Origin: F1-60-MAGs104 sp964355975
GTDB taxonomy: Bacteria > Planctomycetota > Phycisphaerae > Phycisphaerales > SM1A02
Assembly: GCA_964355975.1 (NCBI GenBank)
Contig: CAYHFW010000003.1
Span: 1 to 64,000 of the forward strand
Reading direction: 5' to 3'
Length of the DNA: 64,000 nt
The position numbers were made by a program, and so were the translations under genes. Below the pieces are notes generated by a model that searched no databases, was not told where the DNA came from, and worked only from the letters and a program-made list of their open reading frames with translations. Positions 1-8,838 of the stretch are shown here, one piece after another. The stretch's first letter is position 1. Each line of letters opens with the position of its first letter.

Positions 1-468
1 CTGCGACGGTGCCGTCTGACTTGAGGGCGACGGTGTGGTAAGAGCCCGCGGCAATCGAGGTACACGAGCCAAGGTCTGATGGAATAGTGCACTGGCCATT
101 GTCGTTGTAGCCCCACGCTGCGACGGTGCCGTCTGACTTGAGGGCGACGGTGTGGTAAGAGCCCGCGGCAATAGCAGTGCAGGCGCCGAGGTCCGACGGG
201 ATGGTGCACTGGCCAAAGTCGTTGTAGCCCCACGCTGCGACGGTGCCGTCTGACTTGAGGGCGACGGTGTGGTAAGAGCCCGCGGCAATCGAGGTACACG
301 AGCCAAGGTCTGATGGAATAGTGCACTGGCCATTGTCGTTGTAGCCCCACGCTGCGACGGTGCCGTCTGACTTGAGGGCGACGGTGTGGTAAGAGCCCGC
401 GGCAATAGCAGTGCAGGCGCCGAGGTCCGACGGGATGGTGCACTGGCCATTGTCGTTGCGGCCCCACG
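1..468. repeat. 234-bp near-perfect tandem duplication inside RCC1 coding region
   Basis: Four 117-bp units begin at 1, 118, 235 and 352. Units 1 and 3 match each other, and units 2 and 4 match each other, so 1-234 is repeated at 235-468. The only four differences fall in the last 20 bases (ccaaag...tag against ccattg...cgg). The length is a multiple of three, so each copy adds two whole RCC1 blades. Confidence 0.9.
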
Positions 469-1888
469 CCACAACTTGTCCTACTGGCACTTCAACACAG
501 TCAGCTGTGCCATCATTGTCTGTGTCGGTGTCGGGATTACCGCAGCCACACTGCCCTGGCGACGACTTCATCGAATCGAACGGACAGCCGTCTGAGCTGT
601 CGTCGAATCCGTCGTTGTCGTCGTCGGTGTCACACGCATCTGGCGTGCCGTCACCATCTGTGTCGATCTCACAACTATCTAGAGTGCCGTCGTTGTCACA
701 GTCGTGACCGAAAATCTGTAAGTAGTCCTCGATGCCGTTGGCGTCGCAGTCGGCGGGCTCGGCGACGACCGTGTGAGACCAACCTGCCGCTATCGAGGTG
801 CAGGCGCTCAGACTTGCGGGAATATTGCACTGACCATCGCTGTTCGAGCCCCACGCCTTGACTGTGCCATCGGACTTGATGGCGACCGTGTGGCGATAGC
901 CCGCAGCAATGGCGGTGCAAGTACCAAGTCCAGTTGGAATGTTGCACTGACCTTCAGTGTTGCGACCCCACGCGGCGACCGTTCCGTCGGACTTGATGGT
1001 GACCGTGTGCGAACCGCCTGCCGCAATTGAGGTACATGCGCCGAGGCTGGCGGGCACATTGCATTGACCAGCATTGTTGTAGCCCCACGCCTTGACCGTG
1101 CCATCAGACTTGAGTGCTACGGTGTGGTAAGAACCCGCTGCAATAGCGATGCATGTACCCAGTCCAGTTGGAATGGTGCACTGACCATCGCTGTTGTAAC
1201 TCCAAGCCTTGACCGTGCCATCGGTCTTGAGAGCAACGGTGTGGTAATAGCCAGCCGCAATCGCGCTGCAGGTGCCGAGACTTGATGGGATGTTGCACTG
1301 ACCGTACTGATTCCATCCCCATGCCTTCACCGTGCCATCCGACTTGAGGACGGCGGTATGGCGATACCCCGCCGCAATCGCCATGCAACTACCAAGATCA
1401 ACGGGGATGCTGCACTGCCCTTCATTGTTCCGACCCCACGCTGCGACAGTGCCGTCAAACTTGAGAGCAACGGTGTGCTCGCCGCCACCCGCAATCGCGG
1501 TGCATGTGCCAAGGCTTGCTGGAACACTGCACTGGCCAACGCCGTTGCTGCCCCACGCCACAACCGTTCCAGTCCGAACTTCGATGCAGTCTGCTGTGCC
1601 ATCCGAGTCGGTGTCGGTGTCTGGCACGCCGCAACCACAAACACCAGGTGCAATCTTTGCTGGGTCATTCGGGCAGCCATCTTCACCATCGGGCACACCA
1701 TCACCGTCGGAGTCACTTCCGCCGCCCACGTAACAGTGTGGGCTAGGAGTTGCTGAAGCCAAAGTGTTCGTCATCACTCCAGCGCATCCAGCGATGCACA
1801 ATCGTGTCGCGACAGCAAACACTCGCGGCGAATACAATGAGGTTTCGATGGTCTGAATGAGCCGACGAAGTGCCACAAGTTTTTTCAT
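1..1888 (-). CDS. RCC1-repeat / thrombospondin type 3 repeat surface protein (3' end outside window)
   Basis: The reverse strand is open from ATG at 1888 to the left edge, so the C-terminus is missing. After a basic N-terminus with a hydrophobic stretch (probable signal sequence) comes an Asp-rich TSP3-like block (DSDGDGVPDGEDGCP). Seven RCC1-type units of about 39 residues follow (pattern WGxNxxGQC-IP-LGxCxxIAAGxxHTVALKSDGTV-A, about 1565-775). A second Asp-rich linker lies at about 770-480, and at least four more RCC1 units run off the edge. RCC1 units build beta-propellers, and Asp-rich TSP3 motifs bind calcium. With the signal sequence this suggests a secreted or surface-anchored adhesin or cell-wall protein; the partner is unknown. 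The start is supported by a GGGG-AG ribosome site 8 bases upstream and a good promoter. Cysteine in nearly every repeat fits an extracytoplasmic location. Confidence 0.85.
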   Translation of the reverse strand, partial: MKKLVALRRLIQTIETSLYSPRVFAVATRLCIAGCAGVMTNTLASATPSPHCYVGGGSDSDGDGVPDGEDGCPNDPAKIAPGVCGCGVPDTDTDSDGTADCIEVRTGTVVAWGSNGVGQCSVPASLGTCTAIAGGGEHTVALKFDGTVAAWGRNNEGQCSIPVDLGSCMAIAAGYRHTAVLKSDGTVKAWGWNQYGQCNIPSSLGTCSAIAAGYYHTVALKTDGTVKAWSYNSDGQCTIPTGLGTCIAIAAGSYHTVALKSDGTVKAWGYNNAGQCNVPASLGACTSIAAGGSHTVTIKSDGTVAAWGRNTEGQCNIPTGLGTCTAIAAGYRHTVAIKSDGTVKAWGSNSDGQCNIPASLSACTSIAAGWSHTVVAEPADCDANGIEDYLQIFGHDCDNDGTLDSCEIDTDGDGTPDACDTDDDNDGFDDSSDGCPFDSMKSSPGQCGCGNPDTDTDNDGTADCVEVPVGQVVAWGRNDNGQCTIPSDLGACTAIAAGSYHTVALKSDGTVAAWGYNDNGQCTIPSDLGSCTSIAAGSYHTVALKSDGTVAAWGYNDFGQCTIPSDLGACTAIAAGSYHTVALKSDGTVAAWGYNDNGQCTIPSDLGSCTSIAAGSYHTVALKSDGTVA

Positions 1889-1931
1889 AGATCATGCTCC
1901 CCGGGGCCCAGGAATGACCGCCGTTACGCGC

Positions 1932-1959
1932 AGGATACCTTTGCATCAATTCGAGTCAA
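1932..1959 (-). promoter_or_regulatory. sigma70-like promoter of the RCC1-repeat gene
   Basis: On the reverse strand TTGACT (1959-1954) is followed after 16 bases by TATCCT (1937-1932). The -10 lies 43 bases before the ATG at 1888, and a GGGGAG ribosome site sits at 1902-1897. This gene therefore has a conventional leader, unlike many transcription-unit heads further right. Confidence 0.5.
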
Positions 1960-2116
1960 CATGCGAAATCGGTGATCGGGCGCGCAAAGTCGGCGCGATC
2001 AGGTTGCCCCAGTCGAAATGAACGCATCGACTTCACCGGCGACCATCGTCGCGATGTGAGCCCGCTTCGATTTCGTGGACACCTAAACTGGCGAGGATTC
2101 TCGCAAGGAGTGTTTC

Positions 2117-2434
2117 ATGGACAAGCATCACAAGACAGACAAACGTCGGACACGTCGGACGTTTACACCCGAGTTCAAGGCTGACGCCGTTCGCCTCTGC
2201 AAGGTTGGCGACCGCAGCATTGCGAGAGTCGCGATGGACCTCGACCTGATCGAGACATCCCTGCGCGAATGGGTGCAGCGCGCCAACATCGACGCAGGAA
2301 AGGGTCCGGCTGGATCCCTGACAATGGACGAGCGCTCTGAGCTCGCACGGTTGCGTCGCGAGAACAAACAGCTCCTCATGGAGCGCGAAATTATAAAGAA
2401 GGCGGCAAAGTTCTTCGCGAGGGAAAGCCCATGA
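2117..2434 (+). CDS. IS3-family transposase OrfA (HTH)
   Basis: A protein of 105 residues with a helix-turn-helix typical of IS3-family OrfA (RRTFTPEFKADAVRLC near the start) and a leucine-zipper-like C-terminal segment (SELARLRRENKQLLMEREIIKKAAKFFA). It binds the terminal repeats of the element, and in the family it also forms the N-terminus of an OrfAB fusion made by -1 frameshifting. It ends in an ATGA overlap with orfB. It appears intact. The ATG at 2117 is preceded by AAGGAG. Confidence 0.85.
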   Translation: MDKHHKTDKRRTRRTFTPEFKADAVRLCKVGDRSIARVAMDLDLIETSLREWVQRANIDAGKGPAGSLTMDERSELARLRRENKQLLMEREIIKKAAKFFARESP

Positions 2435-3305
2435 GATTCGCATTTATCCATTGCGAGCGCGACGAATTCCCGATCACGGCGCTCTGCCGCGCAATGCGAG
2501 TCGCGCGCAGCGGATATCACGCATGGGTCGTGCGCAAAGAATGCGAGCGCCTGCGCGAGGATCGCGTTCTCGCAGTGCATGTTGCCGCCGCATTCGAGCG
2601 CAGTCGTCGCACCTACGGAAGTCCGCGCATCCAGGCGGACCTGCGAGATGACGGCGTGCGGATCGGTCGGTCAAGGACTGCACGAATCATGCGTGAAAAC
2701 GGCTTGTTTGCTCGCAGGAAGAAAGCATTTCGTCTCGCGAAACGTTCGTGCGGACGCGAGCAAGTCGCGCCGAACAGGCTCGCTCGAATGTTTCGTGCGC
2801 GCAAACCCAACCGCAAGTGGGTCACCGACGTGAAGTACATCCCATCGAATGCGGGCTGGCTGTATCTCGCACCCGTGATCGATCTCTTCTCGCGCCGAGT
2901 CGTCGGCTGCGCGATGTCGACCGAACAGGATGGAAACTCAGCATCGCGGCACTTGCGAGTGCAGTCGAAACTCGCGGCGCTTCGAAGTGCATCATGATCC
3001 ACTCGGACCGTGGCGGGATCTACGGCGGCGCGGAGTACCTCGACACGCTCGACAAGACCGGGATCAAGCGAAGCATGAGTCGCACCAGCAATCCTTGGGA
3101 CAACGCAGTGATCGAGAGTTTCTTCAGCACGCTGCACTTCGAATTGCTCGCGCGCACACGCTTCGACAATCAAGAAGACGCGCAGCAATCCATCACTGAC
3201 TGGATCGACAACTTCTACAACCCACAACCGAGGCACGCGACGATCGGAAATACCAGCCCCATCAAGTACGAATTGGCTTGCCAAGTGCGCAAGCAAAGGA
3301 CATAA
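2431..3305 (+). pseudogene. IS3-family transposase OrfB, frameshifted
   Basis: Reads as an IS3 OrfB with the rve (DDE) integrase core but needs two frames. Frame 1 (2431-2997) has the N-terminal HTH_21 region (RTYGSPRIQADL) and the first catalytic Asp (WVTDVKYI). The second frame (to 3305) has the second Asp (IHSDRGG) and the Glu (DNAVIESFF). The switch is at about 2934-2937 in GGAAACTC, where one base seems to be missing from the A run. All three catalytic residues survive, so the lesion looks recent. The position is not the usual IS3 frameshift site, so programmed frameshifting is unlikely. Confidence 0.8.
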
Positions 3306-3344
3306 TCAACCTGTCCACGAAAGTCGAGCAAGCCCAGGCGCCCA

Positions 3345-3377
3345 TTGGACTGGGCACGGGGGACAATCGTATACAAT
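3345..3377 (+). promoter_or_regulatory. possible promoter of the five-gene polymer block
   Basis: TTGGAC at 3345-3350 and TATACA/TACAAT at 3370-3377, with a longer than ideal spacer (19-21 bases). It lies between the IS right end and the acyltransferase gene. It is the only promoter-like sequence seen ahead of 3455. Confidence 0.3.
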
Positions 3378-3454
3378 GATTCCAGATACTCCCCCGGCGA
3401 TGAACTGACGACAGCGCCTCGGCCGCTAGTGCCTCAAGATGTGGTTTCATCCAA

Positions 3455-3973
3455 ATGCCAAGAAAACTGTTCGAGTCCGCTGCTTTCCTTGTCGCCAACC
3501 ATCTTCCGAGGATGCAGTGGTTTGACCGCCACAGATGGATCGTGCTACGAATGGGGGGAGGCAGATTTGAAAGCTCCACGATTTGGGCTCCCATCGATGT
3601 GCGACCTATCGGGGGATTGCGCAACCTCTCTATCGGCGCGGGCACGTTCGTGAATGCGGGACTGCGCTGCGGCGTCCCAGATGGCGCGAGAATCTCGATT
3701 GGGCGCAACTGTGCGATCGGCCCCAATGTGTCTTTTGAGACCGTCAACCACAATTTTTCCTATGATTCATCGGTTGGTTGGGGAGGGAGCGCAAAGAGCA
3801 TCGAAGTTCAGGATCGGGTTTGGATCGGCAGCGGCTCCATCGTTCTGCAAGGAGTGGTGATAGGACACGACACGGTCATCGCCGCGGGCTCTGTCGTGAC
3901 CAAGTCGGTGCCTCCCAACAGCGTGTATGGGGGGATCCCAGCCAAGTCTCTCAGGCCGTTGATGGTGTCATGA
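3455..3973 (+). CDS. hexapeptide-repeat acyltransferase (maltose/serine O-acetyltransferase-like)
   Basis: 172 residues. The middle and C-terminal parts are left-handed beta-helix hexapeptide repeats (ISIGRNCAIGPNVSF, VWIGSGSIVLQGVVIGHDTVIAAGSVV). The family signature end (PPNSVYGGIPAKSLRPL) is that of LbH_MAT-like O-acetyltransferases of polysaccharide clusters, which use acetyl-CoA. The HNF segment supplies the likely catalytic His (VNHNFSYDSS). It is the first gene of a tightly coupled block and its TGA overlaps the next ATG. It probably O-acetylates a sugar of the polymer made by its neighbours; the precise acceptor cannot be told. Confidence 0.75.
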   Translation: MPRKLFESAAFLVANHLPRMQWFDRHRWIVLRMGGGRFESSTIWAPIDVRPIGGLRNLSIGAGTFVNAGLRCGVPDGARISIGRNCAIGPNVSFETVNHNFSYDSSVGWGGSAKSIEVQDRVWIGSGSIVLQGVVIGHDTVIAAGSVVTKSVPPNSVYGGIPAKSLRPLMVS

Positions 3974-4929
3974 AGGCCGCATTCCATAGATTCTTGACAA
4001 TTCACCCGACGTTACAGCCTTTGTTGTACTCGTTTCTGGGTGCAGTTCCGTCCCGCCGAGGCAAGAGTTCGCCAAGCTCAATTGGTTTTCCAGGTTCCAA
4101 TGTGCTGATCGTCGCTGGTGCTGGTAGGTCGGGAAACACGCTGCTGCGTCGGCTGTTGATCGAGCGAGCGGAGATCTACATCCCACCTGAGACGTATGTC
4201 CTCGGCGGCATCGTGTCAACATTGCTGAAGAATAATAGACTTTGTTGGGATTCGCAGGTCAATCTCGCGCTAGGTTCACTGGAGTATCACCCAGAATTCA
4301 CGACCTTTGGCGTGGATTCTTTGAGAGACTTCGCATTGAGCGCTAAGCAATGGCCGCTCGCTCGTCGGCAGGTGGGAACCTTGGTTTATGAACTCTATGG
4401 GTGGTTTGCTGCCCGACTGCAAATCAGGGCGAGTTGGATTGGCGACAAGACTCCGCTGAACACCATGCATCTCGGGCTGATCGACGGGCTTTTTCCGTTC
4501 GGACGATACGTTTACATGGAGCGCGACCCCTTCGATGTTGTGGCTTCCTATGTGAAGATTGGAGCTTGCGGCAACTACCATGAAGCTGCTGAGCGGTGGA
4601 TCCTTTCCAGGAAGGCATGGAGTTCTTTTCGCTGGAGTGCACAATCCGACAGGGCGGTAAAGGTCAGGTACGAAGACCTAATTCGGTTCCCTGATCAAAC
4701 CATCTCTTCCATCTTGGACAGGTTTGGTATTCCAGAGCGAACTTGTCCGCTGGACGCAACGCTCGTGTTAGGTGATGTCGGGTCTCGACAACATCATGAT
4801 CAAGTGCTGGGCAGAATAACGACAAACGCCGTGGGTGTAGGCCGCGCCAATCTTCCACCTGAGGTGCGTTCCACGCTCGGGCGGAAGTTAAACAAGGCGG
4901 CTGTCGCAGCCGGGTACTCGCCGCTATGA
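3970..4929 (+). CDS. sulfotransferase family protein
   Basis: 319 residues from the ATG at 3970, which overlaps the preceding stop as ATGA; an earlier in-frame ATG would lie inside the acyltransferase and is rejected. The N-terminal PAPS 5'-phosphosulfate loop is visible (VAGAGRSGNTLLRRLL). The 3'-phosphate-binding motif follows (YVYMERDPFDVVASY), then a C-terminal segment with RYEDLIRFP. These are typical of the bacterial Sulfotransfer family. It would transfer sulfate from PAPS to a hydroxyl of a glycan, suggesting that the polymer of this block is sulfated. Its placement between an acyltransferase and a flippase supports a glycan substrate. Confidence 0.8.
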   Translation: MKAAFHRFLTIHPTLQPLLYSFLGAVPSRRGKSSPSSIGFPGSNVLIVAGAGRSGNTLLRRLLIERAEIYIPPETYVLGGIVSTLLKNNRLCWDSQVNLALGSLEYHPEFTTFGVDSLRDFALSAKQWPLARRQVGTLVYELYGWFAARLQIRASWIGDKTPLNTMHLGLIDGLFPFGRYVYMERDPFDVVASYVKIGACGNYHEAAERWILSRKAWSSFRWSAQSDRAVKVRYEDLIRFPDQTISSILDRFGIPERTCPLDATLVLGDVGSRQHHDQVLGRITTNAVGVGRANLPPEVRSTLGRKLNKAAVAAGYSPL

Positions 4930-6311
4930 AAGAAGTCGGTTGTTCGTCGCCACAAAATGTTGCTCTTCGTGGCGACGGCCTTGGACTTCGCCAACTGTCC
5001 GCGAGCGCTGCCGCAACGCTGGCGCGTCAAGTTCTATCTTCGCTCCTAGGGCTTGCGACTAGCGCAGTCATCGCTCGCGCATTCGGACCGTCCGGAAATG
5101 GCGCGCTAGCTATTGCGCTGTTGTTGCCAACGGCGTTAACCACGTTATTGAACTTGGGGCTAGTGTCCGCCAACGTGTTTTTTCTCGGCTCATCGCAGGT
5201 ATCCATCCGCCAACTCCTACTGAGTAACCTGCGAGTGTTCTGTGTGATTAGTTGCGCGGGCCTGCTGGGGGGGGGTGCCATCCTCACGGGCGCAGCGAGC
5301 AGCGTCTTTCCCGGGGTCGAAGCACCTGTCCTATGGCTAGCGCTCAGTATGTTCCCACTCAGTCTCCTTAACTCATTGTTGCAAAGCGTGTTTCAGGGGC
5401 TCCAGTTGTTTCGGGCATACAACACTATCGCTATTAGCCAATCCTTGTTGTCCTGCATCTTCGTAGCAGCATTAGCGATTTTGGACCGCTCGGAAATCGC
5501 GTTTCTCGTTGGTATTCAGGTGTTGGTCCAGTTCATCGTGCTCGTTGTCTCAATAGCGCTGCTCCGCCCGACTCTGAGCAAATCCGATGATCCAGATTGG
5601 AAGTCCAGTGGGTTTGAAAGGCGATTGCTTGGCTACGGATGGAAAGCACATGCAAGCAACGTCGTGGCATTCTTCAATTACAAAGCCGACATGTTTCTCG
5701 CGAACATGTTCCTAGGACCTGGTGCGGTTGGCATCTATGCGATTGCTGTCGCGCTAGGTGAGCGCCTTTGGCTGATTCCACAGGCGGTCGGCACGGTGCT
5801 CTTTCCACGCCTTTCGCAGTTAGCCGCAGATCCGCTGAGCCGGACAACCCTCACCCCGATCGTCGCGCGCTCGGTGTTTAGTCTTACGCTCGTTGTTGCT
5901 GGTGCATTGGCAGCTGTTTCTAAGCCTGCCACGGTGCTGATCTTTGGCGAAGTGTATGTGGCCGCCCTGGTGCCTCTTTGGATCATGATGCCAGGATTTG
6001 TCCTCGCGGCAATCTCGCAGGTGCTCGCAAACGACATTGCGGCGCGCGGTAGGCCTGAGTTAAACATGATTACTTCAGTCGTGTCCCTCGCGGTCAACAT
6101 CTGTGCGAACCTCACGCTGATTCCTCGCCTCGGATTGCAGGGCGCGGCTCTGTCCACAACGATATCGCTCGCGATGAACACATTTTTGAAACTTGTGCTG
6201 TACTCCCGCCTCTCTGGCAATACTTGGCGCGAGTGCTTGTTGGTTCAGAGAGTCGATTTTGTTCGGATGAAGCGGGCGTTCGCGAGTCGGATCAAGAGCC
6301 CAGCAGACTGA
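4926..6311 (+). CDS. Wzx-like polysaccharide flippase
   Basis: 461 residues, strongly hydrophobic, with about 12-14 predicted membrane segments. It begins with the typical LARQVLSSLLGLATSAVIARAFGPSGNGALAI, which resembles the first helix pair of the polysaccharide_synt / MurJ-like MOP superfamily. It would flip lipid-linked repeat units across the inner membrane for polymerisation outside. The ATG at 4926 overlaps the sulfotransferase stop (ATGA), so expression is probably coupled. Codon choice (CTA, AGT, GGG, TTG) looks different from the genes right of 14.4 kb. Confidence 0.8.
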   Translation: MKEVGCSSPQNVALRGDGLGLRQLSASAAATLARQVLSSLLGLATSAVIARAFGPSGNGALAIALLLPTALTTLLNLGLVSANVFFLGSSQVSIRQLLLSNLRVFCVISCAGLLGGGAILTGAASSVFPGVEAPVLWLALSMFPLSLLNSLLQSVFQGLQLFRAYNTIAISQSLLSCIFVAALAILDRSEIAFLVGIQVLVQFIVLVVSIALLRPTLSKSDDPDWKSSGFERRLLGYGWKAHASNVVAFFNYKADMFLANMFLGPGAVGIYAIAVALGERLWLIPQAVGTVLFPRLSQLAADPLSRTTLTPIVARSVFSLTLVVAGALAAVSKPATVLIFGEVYVAALVPLWIMMPGFVLAAISQVLANDIAARGRPELNMITSVVSLAVNICANLTLIPRLGLQGAALSTTISLAMNTFLKLVLYSRLSGNTWRECLLVQRVDFVRMKRAFASRIKSPAD

Positions 6312-6319
6312 TTGTTCAA

Positions 6320-7480
6320 ATGCACGTCCTGTTGATTCCTTCGTGGTTCCCCAAAGACGCATTTGACGCCAGTGGCGTTTTCTTCTTGGATCAAGCGGCG
6401 GCGCTCGCACGGGCTGGTAACCGAGTCGGTGTACTCGCGCAGTATCCGGTGAGCCTGAAGGACATCCTTCGAATGCGACCGAGTCTTGAATCCGCGGAAG
6501 TTGATGGTGTATCGGTTCGCCGGACGCGGTTCATCGCTGCGCTTCCAAAGATCCCTTACGGGACTTTTTTGCTTTGGAAGCGTGCGGCTGCTCGTCAATT
6601 CACCGCATATCTTTGTCGTTACGGTCGACCCGATGTGATTCACGCCCACTCAGCGTTGTATGCCGGCGCAATCGCAGTTCGCCTGGGGCAGAAGTTTGGA
6701 ATTCCAGTCGTAGTCACCGAGCACAGTAGCGCGTTCGCCCTAAACCTGCTTACCCAGTGGGAACTCCGACTAGCGAGAGCCGCGTTCGTGGGCGCCGACG
6801 CGTGCGTCGCAGTGAGTGGAGCGTTGGCGGGGGAGGTACGTCGGCTGCTTGGCGACCCATGCCGAGAAGTTTCGATTGTTCCAAATGTTGTGGGCAGGAG
6901 GTTCAGTGCGCGGCCAGCGTCGAGCCGTGGCAAACAGTCGGAGATCAACCGAGTCCTGAGTGTAGGCTCGCTCGACGTCAACAAGGCACACTGCGACCTC
7001 ATAGTTGCATTCGCCGCTATGTTGCGCAGGATTAGTAGCGCAGAACTCTGGATCATTGGCGATGGACCAGAACGGAGTAGCCTCGTGGCATTGTCGGCGT
7101 CACTTGGGATAGCGGATCGGATTAGGTTTCTTGGTTACAGGCCACCTAGCGAGTTACCAGGGCTGATTGCCGAGGCTGATCTACTCGCGATTTCGAGCCA
7201 GTACGAAACGTTTGGGGTTGTGGCAGCCGAGGCTCTAGTTATGGGAAAGCCAGTCGTGGCAACCCGCTGCGGTGGGCCTGAAGAAATCGTGACCGAGCGG
7301 GATGGAGTGTTGGTTCCCGTCAACGCTCCTATGGAATTGGCGGTCGCGTTAGAGGATGTTATTCGAAATCTTGACTCGTTTGACCCCGGCGACATCGCGT
7401 TGCGGGCGCGCGACAGGTTTGGTGAAGAAGCTGTTGCGAGACAACTCAGCAGAATCTACAGCACGCTCCAACCCGAATGA
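6320..7480 (+). CDS. glycosyltransferase family 4
   Basis: 386 residues starting at ATG 6320 (MHVLLIPSWFPKDAFDASG), nine bases after the flippase stop; an upstream in-frame start would lie inside the flippase. It has a GT-B fold. The N-terminal domain carries the glycine-containing acceptor loop (ASGVFFLDQAAALA). The C-terminal donor domain carries RVLSVGSLDVNKAH and the E-x7-E signature (YETFGVVAAEALVMGKPVV followed by RCGGPEEIV). It would add a sugar from an NDP donor with retention of configuration at the cytoplasmic face. The donor is unknown. Its TGA overlaps the next ATG. Confidence 0.85.
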   Translation: MHVLLIPSWFPKDAFDASGVFFLDQAAALARAGNRVGVLAQYPVSLKDILRMRPSLESAEVDGVSVRRTRFIAALPKIPYGTFLLWKRAAARQFTAYLCRYGRPDVIHAHSALYAGAIAVRLGQKFGIPVVVTEHSSAFALNLLTQWELRLARAAFVGADACVAVSGALAGEVRRLLGDPCREVSIVPNVVGRRFSARPASSRGKQSEINRVLSVGSLDVNKAHCDLIVAFAAMLRRISSAELWIIGDGPERSSLVALSASLGIADRIRFLGYRPPSELPGLIAEADLLAISSQYETFGVVAAEALVMGKPVVATRCGGPEEIVTERDGVLVPVNAPMELAVALEDVIRNLDSFDPGDIALRARDRFGEEAVARQLSRIYSTLQPE

Positions 7481-8748
7481 TAAAAATCTGGATTTCCATG
7501 CTCGTGCTGGCTCTGGCACTCTTTGTCCCCTTTGAGTACTCGTTGCTTGCGCGGGTGGCAACACCCATCGCAGTCCTCTACTTCGGGGTTGCATGGCTAG
7601 TTGACGTCGCCGCTGCACCGTGGTGCCTTCGAACCATCGGGTCATTCGGCACATTGGTGGTGCTGTTCGTGTGTATTCAACTTGTATCAATCGCGTCAAA
7701 CGCGCGTCTGTTTGTCTATCAGGATTATGTGGAGGTAATCATGATGCTCACTTGCATTGGTTCAGCACAACTATTTTTTTCCATCGGCAAGAGTGATCTG
7801 CTGTATGGTCGGTTTGCTTGCGCCTTTTCCTGGTTTTGCGTGCTATATGTCGCAGTAAATCTCGGACAGCTCTATGACTACTACGCGGGAGACGATCTCC
7901 GTTGGTTTTACTCGGCTTACGCCCCATTGCACACGGCGGATGTGGGGGTGGTCCTGGCGGAGAGGGGCGAGTTCAATCGGTATACAGGGCTCTCGGCGAA
8001 CCCAAACTCGCATGCCGCAGTGCTCTGCTTGCTGCTGTTAACCACTGTTTACTTGGCCCGCCAAGTCAACTGGCGAAGATATCTGAGCGCGGCATTATTG
8101 CTGTTGATCGTGCTAACCCAGTCACGCACGGCACTGGTTGCGATTGGCGTCCTGTTCACCCCCATCGTCTGCGCGAGTGCGATGCGGGCAAGAAAACGCT
8201 TGAGATACGTTGCGATCTTGGTCTTGGCGGCGGCGATGTCTGCTTGGCTCATTGACCGCCTGAACCTTTCTTTTGTTTCGTCGATTGTGAAGGAGAGCCC
8301 GTTTGAGCAGCAAACACTGCTGACCAGGGTGGAGCGATGGGGCCCGATCCTTGAAATGACTTGGGCAAGTCCTCTGTTCGGAAACGCGCCGAGCCAAGAT
8401 TGGTTTGCGCGGGAGGGGATTCATGCGGATAGCGAGTACGTACTTGTGATGTGGCGGTACGGACTAGTTGGGTTGCTTATCTTCGGGTGCATCCTCGCAT
8501 TTCCCATGGCAACGGCATGGAGACTTCAGGCGAAGCACCAAGGTCTAAGGCAATTGCTAGTCAGTCTCACTGTGGTGGTGGCGGTGTTAAGTTGCACTAA
8601 TGTAACTCTCACCGACTACCGCGCTTGCACTGTCTATGCCATGGTCTGCGGTCTCGCCTGTGGGCGAATCCACGCTTTGCGCCGCGTCGACATCTCAAGA
8701 CAACTCGAGGTTGGTGCTCGCGACGGACTCTCGAATCGGGCTCGCTGA
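7477..8748 (+). CDS. O-antigen polymerase/ligase-like membrane protein (Wzy/WaaL family)
   Basis: 423 residues with about 10-12 hydrophobic segments. A large periplasmic loop precedes the motif YTGLSANPNSHAAVL and the following LLLIVLTQSRTALVAIG, typical of the Wzy_C / O-antigen ligase family. It probably polymerises, or attaches, the unit flipped by the Wzx-like protein at 4926-6311. It overlaps the glycosyltransferase by four bases and ends the five-gene block. Ligase and polymerase cannot be separated from sequence alone. Confidence 0.75.
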   Translation: MIKIWISMLVLALALFVPFEYSLLARVATPIAVLYFGVAWLVDVAAAPWCLRTIGSFGTLVVLFVCIQLVSIASNARLFVYQDYVEVIMMLTCIGSAQLFFSIGKSDLLYGRFACAFSWFCVLYVAVNLGQLYDYYAGDDLRWFYSAYAPLHTADVGVVLAERGEFNRYTGLSANPNSHAAVLCLLLLTTVYLARQVNWRRYLSAALLLLIVLTQSRTALVAIGVLFTPIVCASAMRARKRLRYVAILVLAAAMSAWLIDRLNLSFVSSIVKESPFEQQTLLTRVERWGPILEMTWASPLFGNAPSQDWFAREGIHADSEYVLVMWRYGLVGLLIFGCILAFPMATAWRLQAKHQGLRQLLVSLTVVVAVLSCTNVTLTDYRACTVYAMVCGLACGRIHALRRVDISRQLEVGARDGLSNRAR

Positions 8749-8838
8749 CCAACCTGCTGGTCTTCTCCCTGATTCCTGAGCCAGACGGATCGCGAGTTAT
8801 TTCGGACAATACGGCCTCCAACATTGATGGAGGATTTC

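Larger units (their letters stand above)
2068..3325 (+). mobile_element. IS3-family insertion sequence
   Basis: About 1.26 kb, bounded by a short inverted repeat: CGATTTCGTGGACA at 2068-2081 and the complement of CGACTTTCGTGGACA at 3312-3325. It holds the standard IS3 layout of orfA then orfB overlapping as ATGA in the -1 frame. Its first 68 bases are repeated, inverted, at 8881-8948. OrfB carries a one-base deletion, so this copy is probably immobile on its own. Exact ends are uncertain by a few bases. Confidence 0.8.

Noticed and set aside
1..468. Possible CRISPR array or noncoding satellite
   Set aside because: Repeat units are 117 bp with no unique spacers and are in-frame RCC1 codons.
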